DNA of 62,944 nucleotides, taken from contig JAACPN010000006.1 of the NCBI GenBank assembly GCA_009995425.1, positions 1 to 62,944 on the forward strand, in the 5' to 3' direction. Positions 55,050 through 62,944 of this stretch are shown one piece after another (position 1 is the stretch's first letter; every line of letters starts with the position of its first letter). The stretch is from Legionella sp. Its GTDB lineage: Bacteria > Pseudomonadota > Gammaproteobacteria > Legionellales > Legionellaceae. The position numbers and the translations under genes are program-made. A model generated the notes under the pieces. The model did not search any database, was not told the DNA's origin, and was given only the letters and a program-made list of their open reading frames with translations.

Positions 55050-55463
55050 CTAAAAATTCGTTTGATAACCTATAACCGATAAAGTCAATCCCCATGCGTT
55101 CCTATCTTCTTCACGATTGACGTCGAGATCTTCATTCGTCTTGATGTAAATCATTTGTCCTAACAAATACAACAAAGCAGCACCAATAGAAGCCATCACA
55201 ACAAATTGAATAACAGGCATGGAGCACACGAAAGCACCTGCAGCTGCAGCTGGAATCGAGCTCACACATTCGACAGGAAATATCATGGACGTATCGCCTA
55301 CAGCAAACCCAACGCCTAATTGCAAAGCTAAACCTAGAGGCCAAAGCATCGCCCCACCTAGGCAACATACCCCTATGGTCGTTGCTAAGCTTGCTCCACC
55401 AGCGGCTCCAGCAAAAAAACCCAAAGCGCCCGTGACGGTTGATGTTACCGGTAAAACAGACAT
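55050..55463 (-). CDS. Small Gly/Ala-rich multi-pass membrane protein
   Basis: A 137-aa protein with three or four hydrophobic segments rich in Gly and Ala (ALGFFAGAAGGASLATTIGVCCLGGAML; IPAAAAGAFVCSMPVIQFVVMASIGAALLYLLG) and a polar C-terminus. An AGGAG lies six to seven bases before the ATG. No family recognised. It lies alone between mltB and lepA. Confidence 0.65.
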   Translation of the reverse strand: MSVLPVTSTVTGALGFFAGAAGGASLATTIGVCCLGGAMLWPLGLALQLGVGFAVGDTSMIFPVECVSSIPAAAAGAFVCSMPVIQFVVMASIGAALLYLLGQMIYIKTNEDLDVNREEDRNAWGLTLSVIGYQTNF

Positions 55464-55604
55464 ATCAACTCCTCTGTCCGTAAAAAATGCATTATTCTAG
55501 CGCATCTTACTTATCAAGTCAGGCTTAAAGTTAAGATGCATCTTCTACTATCTGAACGTTAAAAAATAAGCTAAAATAACTGCATTTATAGATGAGTATT
55601 GTGT

Positions 55605-57410
55605 GTGACCGACCTAACTTTAATTCGTAACTTTTCGATTATTGCCCACATCGACCACGGTAAATCTACCCTTGCCGATCGATTCATTCAAGTATGTGGC
55701 GGCCTATCCGAGCGTGAAATGAGCTCACAAGTGTTGGATTCGATGGATATCGAACGTGAGCGCGGTATTACCATTAAAGCGCAAAGCGTCTCGTTGAATT
55801 ACACAGCGACAGATGGCAAAACCTATTTACTTAATTTTATTGATACGCCAGGACACGTTGATTTTAGCTACGAAGTCTCACGATCGCTTGCCGCATGTGA
55901 AGGTGCACTTTTAGTCGTTGATGCAGGCCAAGGGGTCGAAGCTCAAACCGTCGCCGTGTGTTACACCGCAATCGAGCAATCACTCGAAGTGCTGCCTATT
56001 TTAAATAAAATTGATCTACCTCAGGCCGATCCAGACGCCGTTTGCGCCGAAATTGAAGATATTATCGGTATTGATGCGACCGGTGCCATTCATGTGAGTG
56101 CAAAAACAGGTCTAGGAATACAAGATGCATTAGAAGCCTTGGTCAAGCATATTCCAGCACCCCAAGGCGATGTTAATGCACCGCTTCAAGCGCTGATTAT
56201 TGACTCATGGTTTGACCCCTATTTAGGGGTTGTCTCGTTGGTTCGTATTGTCAACGGCACCCTAAATAAAGGCCAAAAAATGCGTGTCATGTCGACCGGA
56301 CGCAGTCATGAAGTCGACCAAGTTGGCATTTTTACGCCCAAACGTACACCAACAGGTACGCTGCACGCCGGTGAAGTGGGTTACGTTGTTGCAGGCATCA
56401 AAGAAATTCTAGGGGCCCCTGTTGGCGATACCCTCACCCTTGAAAAAAATCCAGCGAGCGCGCCCCTTCCTGGTTTTCAACGTGTAAAACCGCAAGTTTA
56501 TGCGGGTCTTTTTCCCATTCAAGCCGAAGATTTTGAAGCCTTTCGTGACGCTTTAGCAAAACTGAGCTTAAACGATGCGTCACTTTTTTATGAGCCTGAA
56601 TCATCGGATGCACTGGGTTTTGGTTTTCGCTGTGGTTTTCTTGGTATGTTACATATGGAAATTATCCAAGAACGCCTTGAGCGCGAATACGACTTAGATC
56701 TTATTTCGACAGCTCCTACCGTTATTTATCAAATACACACCACCAAAGGTGAAATCTTGATGATTGATAACCCATCACGACTTCCACCCGCTCAGTACAT
56801 CGATAAACTCATGGAGCCGATTGTACGTGCCAATATTTTAGTTCCTCAGGAATATTTAGGTCCGATTATTACCCTATGTGTTGAGCGACGCGGTGTTCAG
56901 ATCAACATGACCTACAGTGGTCGACAAATCTCACTCACCTATGATTTACCGATGAGTGAAGTGGTCTCCGACTTTTTTGACCGCATTAAATCTGCTAGCC
57001 GTGGATACGCTTCGTTAGATTATAATTTTATACGCTTCGAAGAGGCAAAACTTGTACGTATGGACGTGCTCATCAACAGTGAACCGGTCGATGCATTGGC
57101 ACTGATTGTTCATCGTGACAACGCACAGGCTCGTGGGCGTAGCTTAACCGAGCGTATGCGTGAAGTGATCCCACGTCAACAATTTGATGTGGCCATTCAA
57201 GCGGCTATTGGTGGACAAATTATCGCGCGCCAATCCGTGAAAGCCTTGCGCAAAAATGTCACGGCTAAATGCTACGGTGGTGATATCTCACGTAAGAAAA
57301 AACTGCTTGAAAAACAAAAAGCCGGTAAAAAACGCATGAAGCAAATTGGGCATGTGGAAGTACCGCAAGCGGCATTCATGGCCGTGTTCCGTGATGAACG
57401 AAAAAAATAG
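55605..57410 (+). CDS. lepA: Elongation factor 4 (LepA)
   Basis: A 601-aa translational GTPase that acts on ribosomes during initiation or stress. G motifs: AHIDHGKST near residue 13, DTPGHVDF near 78 and NKIDLP near 132. The specific C-terminal domain follows, with [29 protein letters not shown] at the end. A GTG start at 55605 is preferred; TTG at 55599 is in frame. It forms an operon with lepB and rnc. Confidence 0.97.
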   Translation: MTDLTLIRNFSIIAHIDHGKSTLADRFIQVCGGLSEREMSSQVLDSMDIERERGITIKAQSVSLNYTATDGKTYLLNFIDTPGHVDFSYEVSRSLAACEGALLVVDAGQGVEAQTVAVCYTAIEQSLEVLPILNKIDLPQADPDAVCAEIEDIIGIDATGAIHVSAKTGLGIQDALEALVKHIPAPQGDVNAPLQALIIDSWFDPYLGVVSLVRIVNGTLNKGQKMRVMSTGRSHEVDQVGIFTPKRTPTGTLHAGEVGYVVAGIKEILGAPVGDTLTLEKNPASAPLPGFQRVKPQVYAGLFPIQAEDFEAFRDALAKLSLNDASLFYEPESSDALGFGFRCGFLGMLHMEIIQERLEREYDLDLISTAPTVIYQIHTTKGEILMIDNPSRLPPAQYIDKLMEPIVRANILVPQEYLGPIITLCVERRGVQINMTYSGRQISLTYDLPMSEVVSDFFDRIKSASRGYASLDYNFIRFEEAKLVRMDVLINSEPVDALALIVHRDNAQARGRSLTERMREVIPRQQFDVAIQAAIGGQIIARQSVKALRKNVTAKCYGGDISRKKKLLEKQKAGKKRMKQIGHVEVPQAAFMAVFRDERKK

Positions 57411-57437
57411 CACACATAAATATAGGAGTTGTTTTAT

Positions 57438-58193
57438 ATGAACTTTACGTTGTTGCTGGTTGCTTTATCAACTTTAAGTGGATTGATTGTTCTTCTTGAT
57501 AAGCTTATATGGCGAAAAAATCGTCCTGAGACACAAAAAGAGCCGGTCATCATTGAGCATGCCCGTGCTTTTTTCCCTGTGTTTCTCGCTGTACTTGCTC
57601 TACGCTCGTTTATTATTGAGCCTTTCCGTATACCTTCAGGTTCACTTGAGCCAACATTAAATGTCGGCGACTTTGTCGCGGTCAATAAATTTGCTTACGG
57701 CGTACGTTTACCTTTATTAGAAAACAAAATAATTCAAGTCGGCTCACCTAAAACCGGACAAATTGCTGTGTTTCGCTGGCCACCCGATCCATCCTTTGAT
57801 TATATTAAGCGTGTTATTGGCGTTCCTGGCGATGTTGTTTCATATCACGATAAACATCTGACGATTAATGGTAAACCTGCGAAACAAACCTTTGTAGAAT
57901 ACACGACCGACGAAAGTTCAGGGCAAGCGGTTGCTCGTTACACCGAAGACTTAAACGGCACCGTTCATAATATTTATATTAATCCCAACGACGCAGCCGT
58001 TGATTTTGACCTCACCGTACCGGAAGGCTCTTATTTTATGATGGGTGATAACCGGGATGACAGCGCCGACAGTCGATTTTGGGGCTTTGTTGCTGAAGAA
58101 AACTTACGTGGCCGAGCATTTTTGGTCTGGATGAGTTGGAACGGTAAAAAAGATGCGATACGATGGGAAAATATTGGTCATATCATTCATTGA
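57438..58193 (+). CDS. lepB: Signal peptidase I
   Basis: A 251-aa membrane protease that removes Sec and Tat signal peptides. There are two N-terminal membrane segments. The catalytic Ser is in IEPFRIPSGSLEPTLNVGDF near residue 65, and the catalytic Lys is in FDYIKRVIGVPGD near 120. The GDNRDDSADSRFWGFV box is near 202. The ATG at 57438 has AGGAG nine to ten bases upstream. It lies between lepA and rnc, the usual order. Confidence 0.96.
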   Translation: MNFTLLLVALSTLSGLIVLLDKLIWRKNRPETQKEPVIIEHARAFFPVFLAVLALRSFIIEPFRIPSGSLEPTLNVGDFVAVNKFAYGVRLPLLENKIIQVGSPKTGQIAVFRWPPDPSFDYIKRVIGVPGDVVSYHDKHLTINGKPAKQTFVEYTTDESSGQAVARYTEDLNGTVHNIYINPNDAAVDFDLTVPEGSYFMMGDNRDDSADSRFWGFVAEENLRGRAFLVWMSWNGKKDAIRWENIGHIIH

Positions 58194-58232
58194 TACCAAG
58201 ATACCAGCCATTCTTGTGAGGCGATTGATTCT

Positions 58233-58919
58233 ATGCAAAAAAAAATTCATCAACATCTCACGAACCAACTAGGTTATACGTTTAAGTCTAAGACCTATTT
58301 AAAACAAGCACTCACCCATCGAAGTGCGGGCATACCTCATAACGAACGCCTTGAATATTTAGGGGATTCTATTTTAAATTTTGTGATATCACATGATTTA
58401 TTTAAACGCTACCCTGAACTCACGGAAGGCGAGTTAAGCCGCCTGCGAGCACATCTCGTCAAAGGAACAACACTCGCCAAGATCGCAAGCGAGTTAGGGC
58501 TTGGAAAAATGCTTTATCTAGGTGCGGGCGAAATAAAAAATAACGGCGCCGAGCGAAAATCAACGTTAGCCGATGCGTTAGAAGCCCTCTTTGGCGCTGT
58601 GTTTCTCGATGCTGGATTTGAAGCGTGCGAACAGGTCATTCTGCGCGTTTTTGAAAAATCGCTGAAACAACACACGCCTGAAACCAACCAAAAAGATCCT
58701 AAAACCGCACTTCAAGAATACATGCAAGCGCAAAAAATGCAGTTGCCATGCTATACCCTGACACACACCGAAGGCCAAGATCATAATCAATTATTTTACA
58801 TTACGTGCACGGCTGGTTCACTCAACCTAACAGAAAAAGGTGTCAGCAAAACACGCCGAGGAGCTGAGCAAATTGCAGCATCAGCGCTTCTTGAGAAATT
58901 AAAAAAAGTCGGTCGATAA
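58233..58919 (+). CDS. rnc: Ribonuclease III
   Basis: A 228-aa double-stranded-RNA endonuclease for rRNA and mRNA processing. The signature is ERLEYLGDSILNFVISHDL near residue 35, and the second acidic site STLADALEALFGAVFLDAGF is near 110. A C-terminal dsRNA-binding domain begins at DPKTALQEYMQAQ. The last 17 bases are antisense to the 3' end of the RNase P RNA gene. era, which often follows, is absent. Confidence 0.96.
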   Translation: MQKKIHQHLTNQLGYTFKSKTYLKQALTHRSAGIPHNERLEYLGDSILNFVISHDLFKRYPELTEGELSRLRAHLVKGTTLAKIASELGLGKMLYLGAGEIKNNGAERKSTLADALEALFGAVFLDAGFEACEQVILRVFEKSLKQHTPETNQKDPKTALQEYMQAQKMQLPCYTLTHTEGQDHNQLFYITCTAGSLNLTEKGVSKTRRGAEQIAASALLEKLKKVGR

Positions 58920-59273
58920 GCCGGGTTCTGTCGCGGGCAATCATTCATCTGGAACATGCGTCACCGCATATCCTCAAGCAACCTACCCAGATCGCGCGCG
59001 AGTCACGCGTTGCGGCCTTTCAGCCACGCCGATCTCTATTTGGTCTTGCTCCGAGTGGGGTTTTCCCTGCCACGCCTGTTACCAGGACGCGCGGTGCGCT
59101 CTTACCGCACCATTTCACCCTTACTTATATTTTCAAGCGAAAACACAAGCGGTATATTTTCTGTGGCACTTTCCATAGGCTCACGCCTCCCAGGTATTAC
59201 CTGGCACTCTACTCTACGGAGCCCGGACTTTCCTCCCCTTACTTACGCAAGGAGCGATTGCCTGACCGACTTC
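58903..59273 (-). ncRNA. rnpB: RNase P RNA (class A)
   Basis: The catalytic RNA of RNase P, about 371 bases on the minus strand. All conserved regions are present: GAAGTCGGTCAGGC at the 5' end, AGGAAAGTCCGGGCT, AAGGGTGAAATGGTGCGGTA, CGGAGCAAGACCAAATAG and GACAGAACCCGGCTTAT near the 3' end. The first bases pair with GACCGACTT at the 3' end (helix P1), after which seven T end the transcript. It converges with rnc and overlaps its last 17 bases. Confidence 0.95.
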
Positions 59274-59280
59274 GCCCGCG

Positions 59281-59309
59281 ATGATAACGGAATCATGCGA
59301 GCGTGTCGA
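59281..59309 (-). promoter_or_regulatory. Promoter of rnpB
   Basis: On the minus strand TCGACA (59304-59309) and TATCAT (59281-59286) are 17 bases apart, followed by a CGCGGGC discriminator and a start at the first G of the RNA. The GC-rich discriminator suggests stringent control. Confidence 0.75.
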
Positions 59310-59331
59310 CCATTAAGCACGTAATAAGCAC

Positions 59332-59619
59332 TTACTCGTCGCGTGTACCGATGAATTCTTCATCAAAATAACGCTTTAACTTCGTACGTAATGTACCACG
59401 GCTTACACCCAACACACGGGCAGCACGTGATTGATTGTAACGGGTCATTTCCATCACGGTACGGAAAAGAGGAGCTTCCACTTCTTCAATAATTAATTGA
59501 TATAAGTTCAAGCTAGCATCTTTGCTGCTGGTTGTTGACAGATAAGTCTTAACGGCACGTGTTACGTGCTCAGCTAACCCATCCTGTTGAAGTCGAACTT
59601 CTTCAGATACTGCACTCAT
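59332..59619 (-). CDS. fis: Fis-family DNA-binding protein
   Basis: A 95-aa nucleoid protein that bends DNA and activates stable-RNA genes. The ATG at 59619 has GGAG seven bases upstream; a longer frame to 59670 starts in a hydrophobic stretch without sense. The helix-turn-helix is TRYNQSRAARVLGVSRGTLRTKLKRYF. The N-terminal activating region is less conserved. It lies alone, without the usual dusB partner. Multiple fis paralogues exist in Legionella, so this may be one of several. Confidence 0.92.
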   Translation of the reverse strand: MSAVSEEVRLQQDGLAEHVTRAVKTYLSTTSSKDASLNLYQLIIEEVEAPLFRTVMEMTRYNQSRAARVLGVSRGTLRTKLKRYFDEEFIGTRDE

Positions 59620-59790
59620 TTTTTTCTCCACAAATAAAAAACACATACATAAAAACATGCATATCAACATGTAACACTTTAAAAAAGAACGTAGGCCTCA
59701 CTGAGGCAAACCAAACTTCGTGAGTTTAATACTACCATATATCTCAAAGAGTGTAAACATTGATTCAATCATAATCAGAGTTTTTTTAAT

Positions 59791-60159
59791 CTAATTTACC
59801 GTAAAGCTCTCACCACACCCACATTGACCCGTTTGATTAGGATTATTAAACACAAATTGATAATTTAAACCTTGTTTCACATAATCCACTTCGATGCCTT
59901 GTAAAAAGGGGTAGCTTTTTTTATCCAAGCAAATTAAATAATCTTCACCAAGCGGCAAAACCATATCATCTGGACTTGGAGCATCGATATAATCAATCAC
60001 ATAAGACAAGCCTGAGCACCCTGTTTTTTTTACTGAAAACCGAATACCTTGGCTGCCTTCTTTTTTTGCTAAATATGCGACCACATGAGACATTGCAGCC
60101 TCGGTCAAGCGAACGGCAGGCGTTTCTTTTGAAGGGGTATAATACGACACTTCACTCAT
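59791..60159 (-). CDS. A-type Fe-S carrier (IscA/SufA/ErpA family)
   Basis: A 122-aa protein that passes Fe-S clusters to target enzymes. The three cysteines are in KKTGCSGLSYVIDY near residue 51 and GQCGCGESFTVN at the end. The SGLSYVIDYIDAPSPDDMV region is closer to IscA/SufA than ErpA. The ATG at 60159 has AAGG seven bases upstream. It is unlinked to the suf operon, 32 kb away. Confidence 0.9.
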   Translation of the reverse strand: MSEVSYYTPSKETPAVRLTEAAMSHVVAYLAKKEGSQGIRFSVKKTGCSGLSYVIDYIDAPSPDDMVLPLGEDYLICLDKKSYPFLQGIEVDYVKQGLNYQFVFNNPNQTGQCGCGESFTVN

Positions 60160-60237
60160 AATCAAACCTTAAAAAAAATAAACGACGATGCATCATACTG
60201 AGCATTGTACCTAAATAAAGGTTATTTGTTAATCAAA

Positions 60238-61656
60238 TTATAAATTATTTTTTGCATTCATCGTCATTTCTTCATCACCATCTTCACGCATGCATTTAAT
60301 ATCGCCATCAACAGGCTCATGAATTTTTGCAAGCGGCATATCAGCATACCCCATCCAAACGTCTGCACTTCTGACCAAAAGCGATATAACATGAAGAACA
60401 ACAGGTACAACGATCACAGCTAACGCAAAATTCAACGGCATGAGAGGCATGATGCAGGCAAACACAAGTCCAAGCATCGCAAGTTTAAAACAATGCTCAT
60501 AAGCATAACGCATGGCAGGCCGTATCAAATAATGAACAGGTAATATCAGCGCGTAATAAGCCAGACCTCGCAACACGCTGTAAATTAAAATATTACGTAC
60601 TCGGCGCGCCTCATTGTCTTGCTCTGCGTCGACCCGTTCAAATAGCGTATCATCATACCCCGCGTAATTGCGTGCATGGTCCAACGGTGAACAGGATGCC
60701 GCTTCATGCGGTGTCACGCGCAATATCGTCCAATCTTTTTTCCATACCCCTAAGCTTGAAACAAAATCATGCCCTTGTTTTTGAATAACAACCTCGGGTT
60801 TATTATCTTCATCTAAATTATCCCAACAATCCAGATCACTTTTATTCCATGCATCATACAACCCGGCTGGGTTCAGTGCATCCACACGTGATACCCGCTC
60901 ACCCTGATCAATAGCTAAAAGTAAAGCAAGTGAACCACCCAAACTCATACCGCATGTGTGTACTTTCTGGCTCTGCTTCTGAAGCCATGCGATAATTTTT
61001 TGTCGCCCTGTGCGGTACACATAATGACCCACCGTCTCAAAACCTTCTAAATCTGTATTGGCCTGCGTAACAAATCCTTGACCTGCAGGATACGTGGTTC
61101 CCATAAAAATCAAATGCGGCTCTGCTTGTGAACATCCAACTGGCTCTAACCCATACGCAAACACACGATCTTCATCACGCATAAATAACGTTTCAAAACC
61201 ACGCGTAGGTGTTAATTCAATCGGCTCAACACGATACTGAACGCGCTGCCATGCCCCATCAATCAATTGTGGTATATTAAATACGTTGCCAGGTTTTAAA
61301 TCAGCAAAAGGCAACAAGCTTAAGCAATTGCTAATAAAAAGCTTGGCTTGATTGTTTTGTTTGGTACTTAGTAAACCTTTTTTTGAATTCAATTGCTGCG
61401 CAACATGATCAAAGCCTTCTTGAAAGGCATGTCGCATGCCGCACAAAAGCTGAGGGTTTCTTTGGACAAAAATAGCGCTCAAAAGCTCCGATGAAAGCAT
61501 ATCTAACGCATCACCTTCATACTTCATCATCAAAAATCGCAGCATATTGCGTGCGATAATGCGTGCGTTTTCGGTTGGATTTTCTCGCTGCTCTTGTTCA
61601 AGCTCGGCTGTTGAAAAAAAATCTAGCGACAAACCACCGACTTTATAATCACACAT
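60238..61656 (-). CDS. Alpha/beta-hydrolase, lipase-like, with C-terminal membrane segments
   Basis: A 472-aa protein with a lipase-type nucleophile elbow, CGMSLGGSLALLLA (G-x-S-x-G) near residue 236, after a helical N-terminal region. An Asp/His pair could be drawn from the DALNPAGL and following segments, but I cannot fix it. Residues about 370-445 contain two or three hydrophobic segments (YYALILPVHYLI; LAMLGLVFACIMPLMPLNFALAVIVVPVVLHVISLL). The ATG at 61656 has GGAG six bases upstream. No signal peptide. Effector-like lipases with this layout are known in Legionellales; the role here is inferred. Confidence 0.72.
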   Translation of the reverse strand: MCDYKVGGLSLDFFSTAELEQEQRENPTENARIIARNMLRFLMMKYEGDALDMLSSELLSAIFVQRNPQLLCGMRHAFQEGFDHVAQQLNSKKGLLSTKQNNQAKLFISNCLSLLPFADLKPGNVFNIPQLIDGAWQRVQYRVEPIELTPTRGFETLFMRDEDRVFAYGLEPVGCSQAEPHLIFMGTTYPAGQGFVTQANTDLEGFETVGHYVYRTGRQKIIAWLQKQSQKVHTCGMSLGGSLALLLAIDQGERVSRVDALNPAGLYDAWNKSDLDCWDNLDEDNKPEVVIQKQGHDFVSSLGVWKKDWTILRVTPHEAASCSPLDHARNYAGYDDTLFERVDAEQDNEARRVRNILIYSVLRGLAYYALILPVHYLIRPAMRYAYEHCFKLAMLGLVFACIMPLMPLNFALAVIVVPVVLHVISLLVRSADVWMGYADMPLAKIHEPVDGDIKCMREDGDEEMTMNAKNNL

Positions 61657-61779
61657 ACAACACTCCAAAAGATAATAAACACCTCAAGAATAGATAATAT
61701 TAATACAAATAGTTTCCTTTGTAAACCAATGGGTATTAAGAATTAAGATAGTCTTGGTGTATACTGTAGGGCAGCATCT

Positions 61780-62517
61780 ATGCGTTATGAGTACATCATG
61801 CAGTTTTTTTTACAAGGCACACACCCCACCTGGCACCCGAGGCTCATCCATGCGCTTCGTGCGATGGATTCAGATTATTTATTAAGTTTGAGGCAATCCA
61901 ACACCTGGTTGCCAGGTATGCATTATTTATTGGCGGCATTTTCAGAGCCGTTGGTTTCAACGCAATATATTTTATTCGGTGAGTCACCTTATCCTCGTAG
62001 CGAATCAGCCAACGGCCACGCCTTTTGGGATGCAGCAGTTGGTCCCATTTGGAGCGATACGGGGTTTAGCAAAGGCGTAAATCGGGCAACATCACTGCGT
62101 AATATCATGAAAATGCTGTTGCATGCCCGGGGTGATTTAGTGGCTGATTTTTCACAATCTGCGATCGCCAAGCTTGATCATACGCGTTATTATCAAACAC
62201 TCGATGCTTTTTTTACAAACATGATGCGGCAAGGTTTTTTATTACTGAATGCAACGCTTGTGTACGAAGAAAACAAAATCCCTTATCATGCAAAGCATTG
62301 GGCACCTTTCATGGAAGCGTTGTTAGATTGTTTTATTGGTGATCGTGACGGTGATCAAATGGGATTAATTTTGTTTGGACGTGTGGCAGAAAAAATTCCA
62401 GGATACTCGCGTTTTACGAGCTTATTAGCCGAGCATCCGTATAATCTAAGTTTTATTACGAATCCAGATGTGATTAACTTTTTTAAACCGATGGACTTGT
62501 TACGACATGACAAATAA
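61780..62517 (+). CDS. Uracil-DNA-glycosylase-like protein lacking catalytic residues
   Basis: A 245-aa protein whose segment ILFGESPYPRSESANGHAFWD near residue 66 aligns with the UDG motif in which G-x-D-P-Y-H precedes a Gly-Leu-Ala-Phe block, and ATSLRNIMKMLL near 104 aligns with the P-S-L-x-N-I motif. The catalytic Asp is replaced by Glu-Ser (GESPYP), and the late H-P-S-P-L motif is not seen; EHPYNLSF stands near its place. So the fold is probably UDG-like, but uracil excision is doubtful. The start codon of ubiG lies inside its last codons. Confidence 0.6.
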   Translation: MRYEYIMQFFLQGTHPTWHPRLIHALRAMDSDYLLSLRQSNTWLPGMHYLLAAFSEPLVSTQYILFGESPYPRSESANGHAFWDAAVGPIWSDTGFSKGVNRATSLRNIMKMLLHARGDLVADFSQSAIAKLDHTRYYQTLDAFFTNMMRQGFLLLNATLVYEENKIPYHAKHWAPFMEALLDCFIGDRDGDQMGLILFGRVAEKIPGYSRFTSLLAEHPYNLSFITNPDVINFFKPMDLLRHDK

Positions 62518-62944
62518 TCATAATACTGAAGCAAAAGAAACGATGGATCCCCTTGAAATTGCTCGTTTTGCGCAGCATGCAGACCAATGGTGGCAGCCTA
62601 ATGGCGCATTTAAAACATTGCATGATATTAATCCCACCCGTTTGGATTGGATCTGCAAATATATCACACCCAAAAATCTTAAGATGCTTGATATAGGTTG
62701 TGGTGGTGGTATTTTATCTGAAGGTTTAGCGCGTCTGGGTGCGCATGTGACAGGCCTTGATGTTGAAGCGCATACACTTCAAACAGCACGCGTGCATGCC
62801 GAACAATCAACATTATCGATTGACTATGTGTGTGAGCCAGTAGAATCCTTTGTTGAGTCATATAATAAGGGGCTATTTGATGCAATTACGTGCCTTGAAA
62901 TGCTCGAGCATGTTGCAGATCCTCAAGTGGTGATTAATTCAGCC
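62507..62944 (+). CDS. ubiG: Ubiquinone biosynthesis O-methyltransferase (3' truncated by window edge)
   Basis: The frame from the ATG at 62507 is open to the window end, 146 codons. It starts with a 15-residue polar stretch, then IARFAQHADQWWQPNGAFKTLHDINPTRLDWI, the UbiG/Coq3 N-terminal pattern. The SAM motif MLDIGCGGGILSEGLARLGA is near residue 69, then GLDVE and CLEMLEHVADP. It methylates two hydroxyl groups in ubiquinone synthesis. It overlaps the upstream gene by 11 bases. The C-terminal half lies outside the window. Confidence 0.94.
   Translation, partial: MTNNHNTEAKETMDPLEIARFAQHADQWWQPNGAFKTLHDINPTRLDWICKYITPKNLKMLDIGCGGGILSEGLARLGAHVTGLDVEAHTLQTARVHAEQSTLSIDYVCEPVESFVESYNKGLFDAITCLEMLEHVADPQVVINSA

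Noticed and set aside
58956-59324. A 122-codon plus-strand frame over the rnpB region
   Set aside because: It is antisense to the RNase P RNA, whose conserved motifs explain the sequence fully.
1-62944. CRISPR arrays, prophage or rRNA genes
   Set aside because: No regularly spaced repeats, no structural phage genes and no rRNA signatures were seen on either strand.

Overview
The window reads as chromosomal DNA of a gammaproteobacterium, most like an intracellular or host-associated member of the Legionellales/Coxiella group. This is inferred from gene content, not from a marker phylogeny. Core genes are typical of gammaproteobacteria: accA-tilS, lepA-lepB-rnc, xseB-ispA, parE, epmA, csrA, fis, gspL/gspM and ubiG. 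Among them sit single orphan genes whose domains (ankyrin repeats, a eukaryotic-type protein kinase, a lipase-like hydrolase, charged proteins without homologues I recognise) resemble effector repertoires of intracellular bacteria. No rRNA, phage or CRISPR array was seen.

Layout. 1-3.7 kb: a 5'-truncated AAA ATPase, an ankyrin protein and a DUF1778/GNAT toxin-antitoxin pair. 3.7-11.4 kb: a minus-strand block of proC, an unrecognised 547-aa gene, an acyl-CoA thioesterase, tex, glmS and smpB. 11.5-19.4 kb: a variable zone with an outer-membrane protein, a decayed IS982-family element with an A7 frameshift, a remnant of a second barrel protein, a 764-aa orphan, a RelE/HigA-like toxin-antitoxin pair and a complete IS1634-family element (17783-19425) with matching ends. 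19.5-27.7 kb: one minus-strand operon, Rrf2 regulator-sufB-sufC-sufD-sufS-sufU-sufT-epmA-rarA, headed by a 25-bp dyad next to the regulator start codon. 27.8-32.5 kb: an orphan gene, parE, a TVP38-family membrane protein, another orphan and a ParD-like/RelE pair. 32.6-39.4 kb: lipA, a PAP2 phosphatase, tilS, accA, a phosphopantetheinyl transferase, birA without its DNA-binding domain, csrA and a WecA/WbpL-type transferase. 39.5-47.7 kb: a second accessory zone with small membrane proteins, a secreted polysaccharide deacetylase, an ATPase with DUF4143 features behind a paired 30-bp repeat, a FAD oxidoreductase, the kinase and bcp. 47.7-62.9 kb: xseB, ispA, a PQ-loop protein, tRNA-Ala and tRNA-Glu, dgt, a SPOR lipoprotein, a cold-shock protein, gspL/gspM, mltB, lepA, lepB, rnc, the RNase P RNA (antisense and overlapping the end of rnc), fis, an A-type Fe-S carrier, a lipase-like protein, a degenerate uracil-DNA-glycosylase-like gene and the start of ubiG.

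How the genes fit together. The SUF operon makes Fe-S clusters, with the A-type carrier encoded 32 kb away, and would supply LipA. AccA, BirA, LipA and the phosphopantetheinyl transferase all concern fatty-acid and cofactor attachment. LepB, GspL/GspM and MltB serve export and the envelope. The most unusual features are the paired 30-bp repeats with an apparently leaderless promoter at 42.8-42.9 kb, the IS982 A7 frameshift and scar, the degenerate UDG-like gene, and the unrecognised gene in the tex operon.
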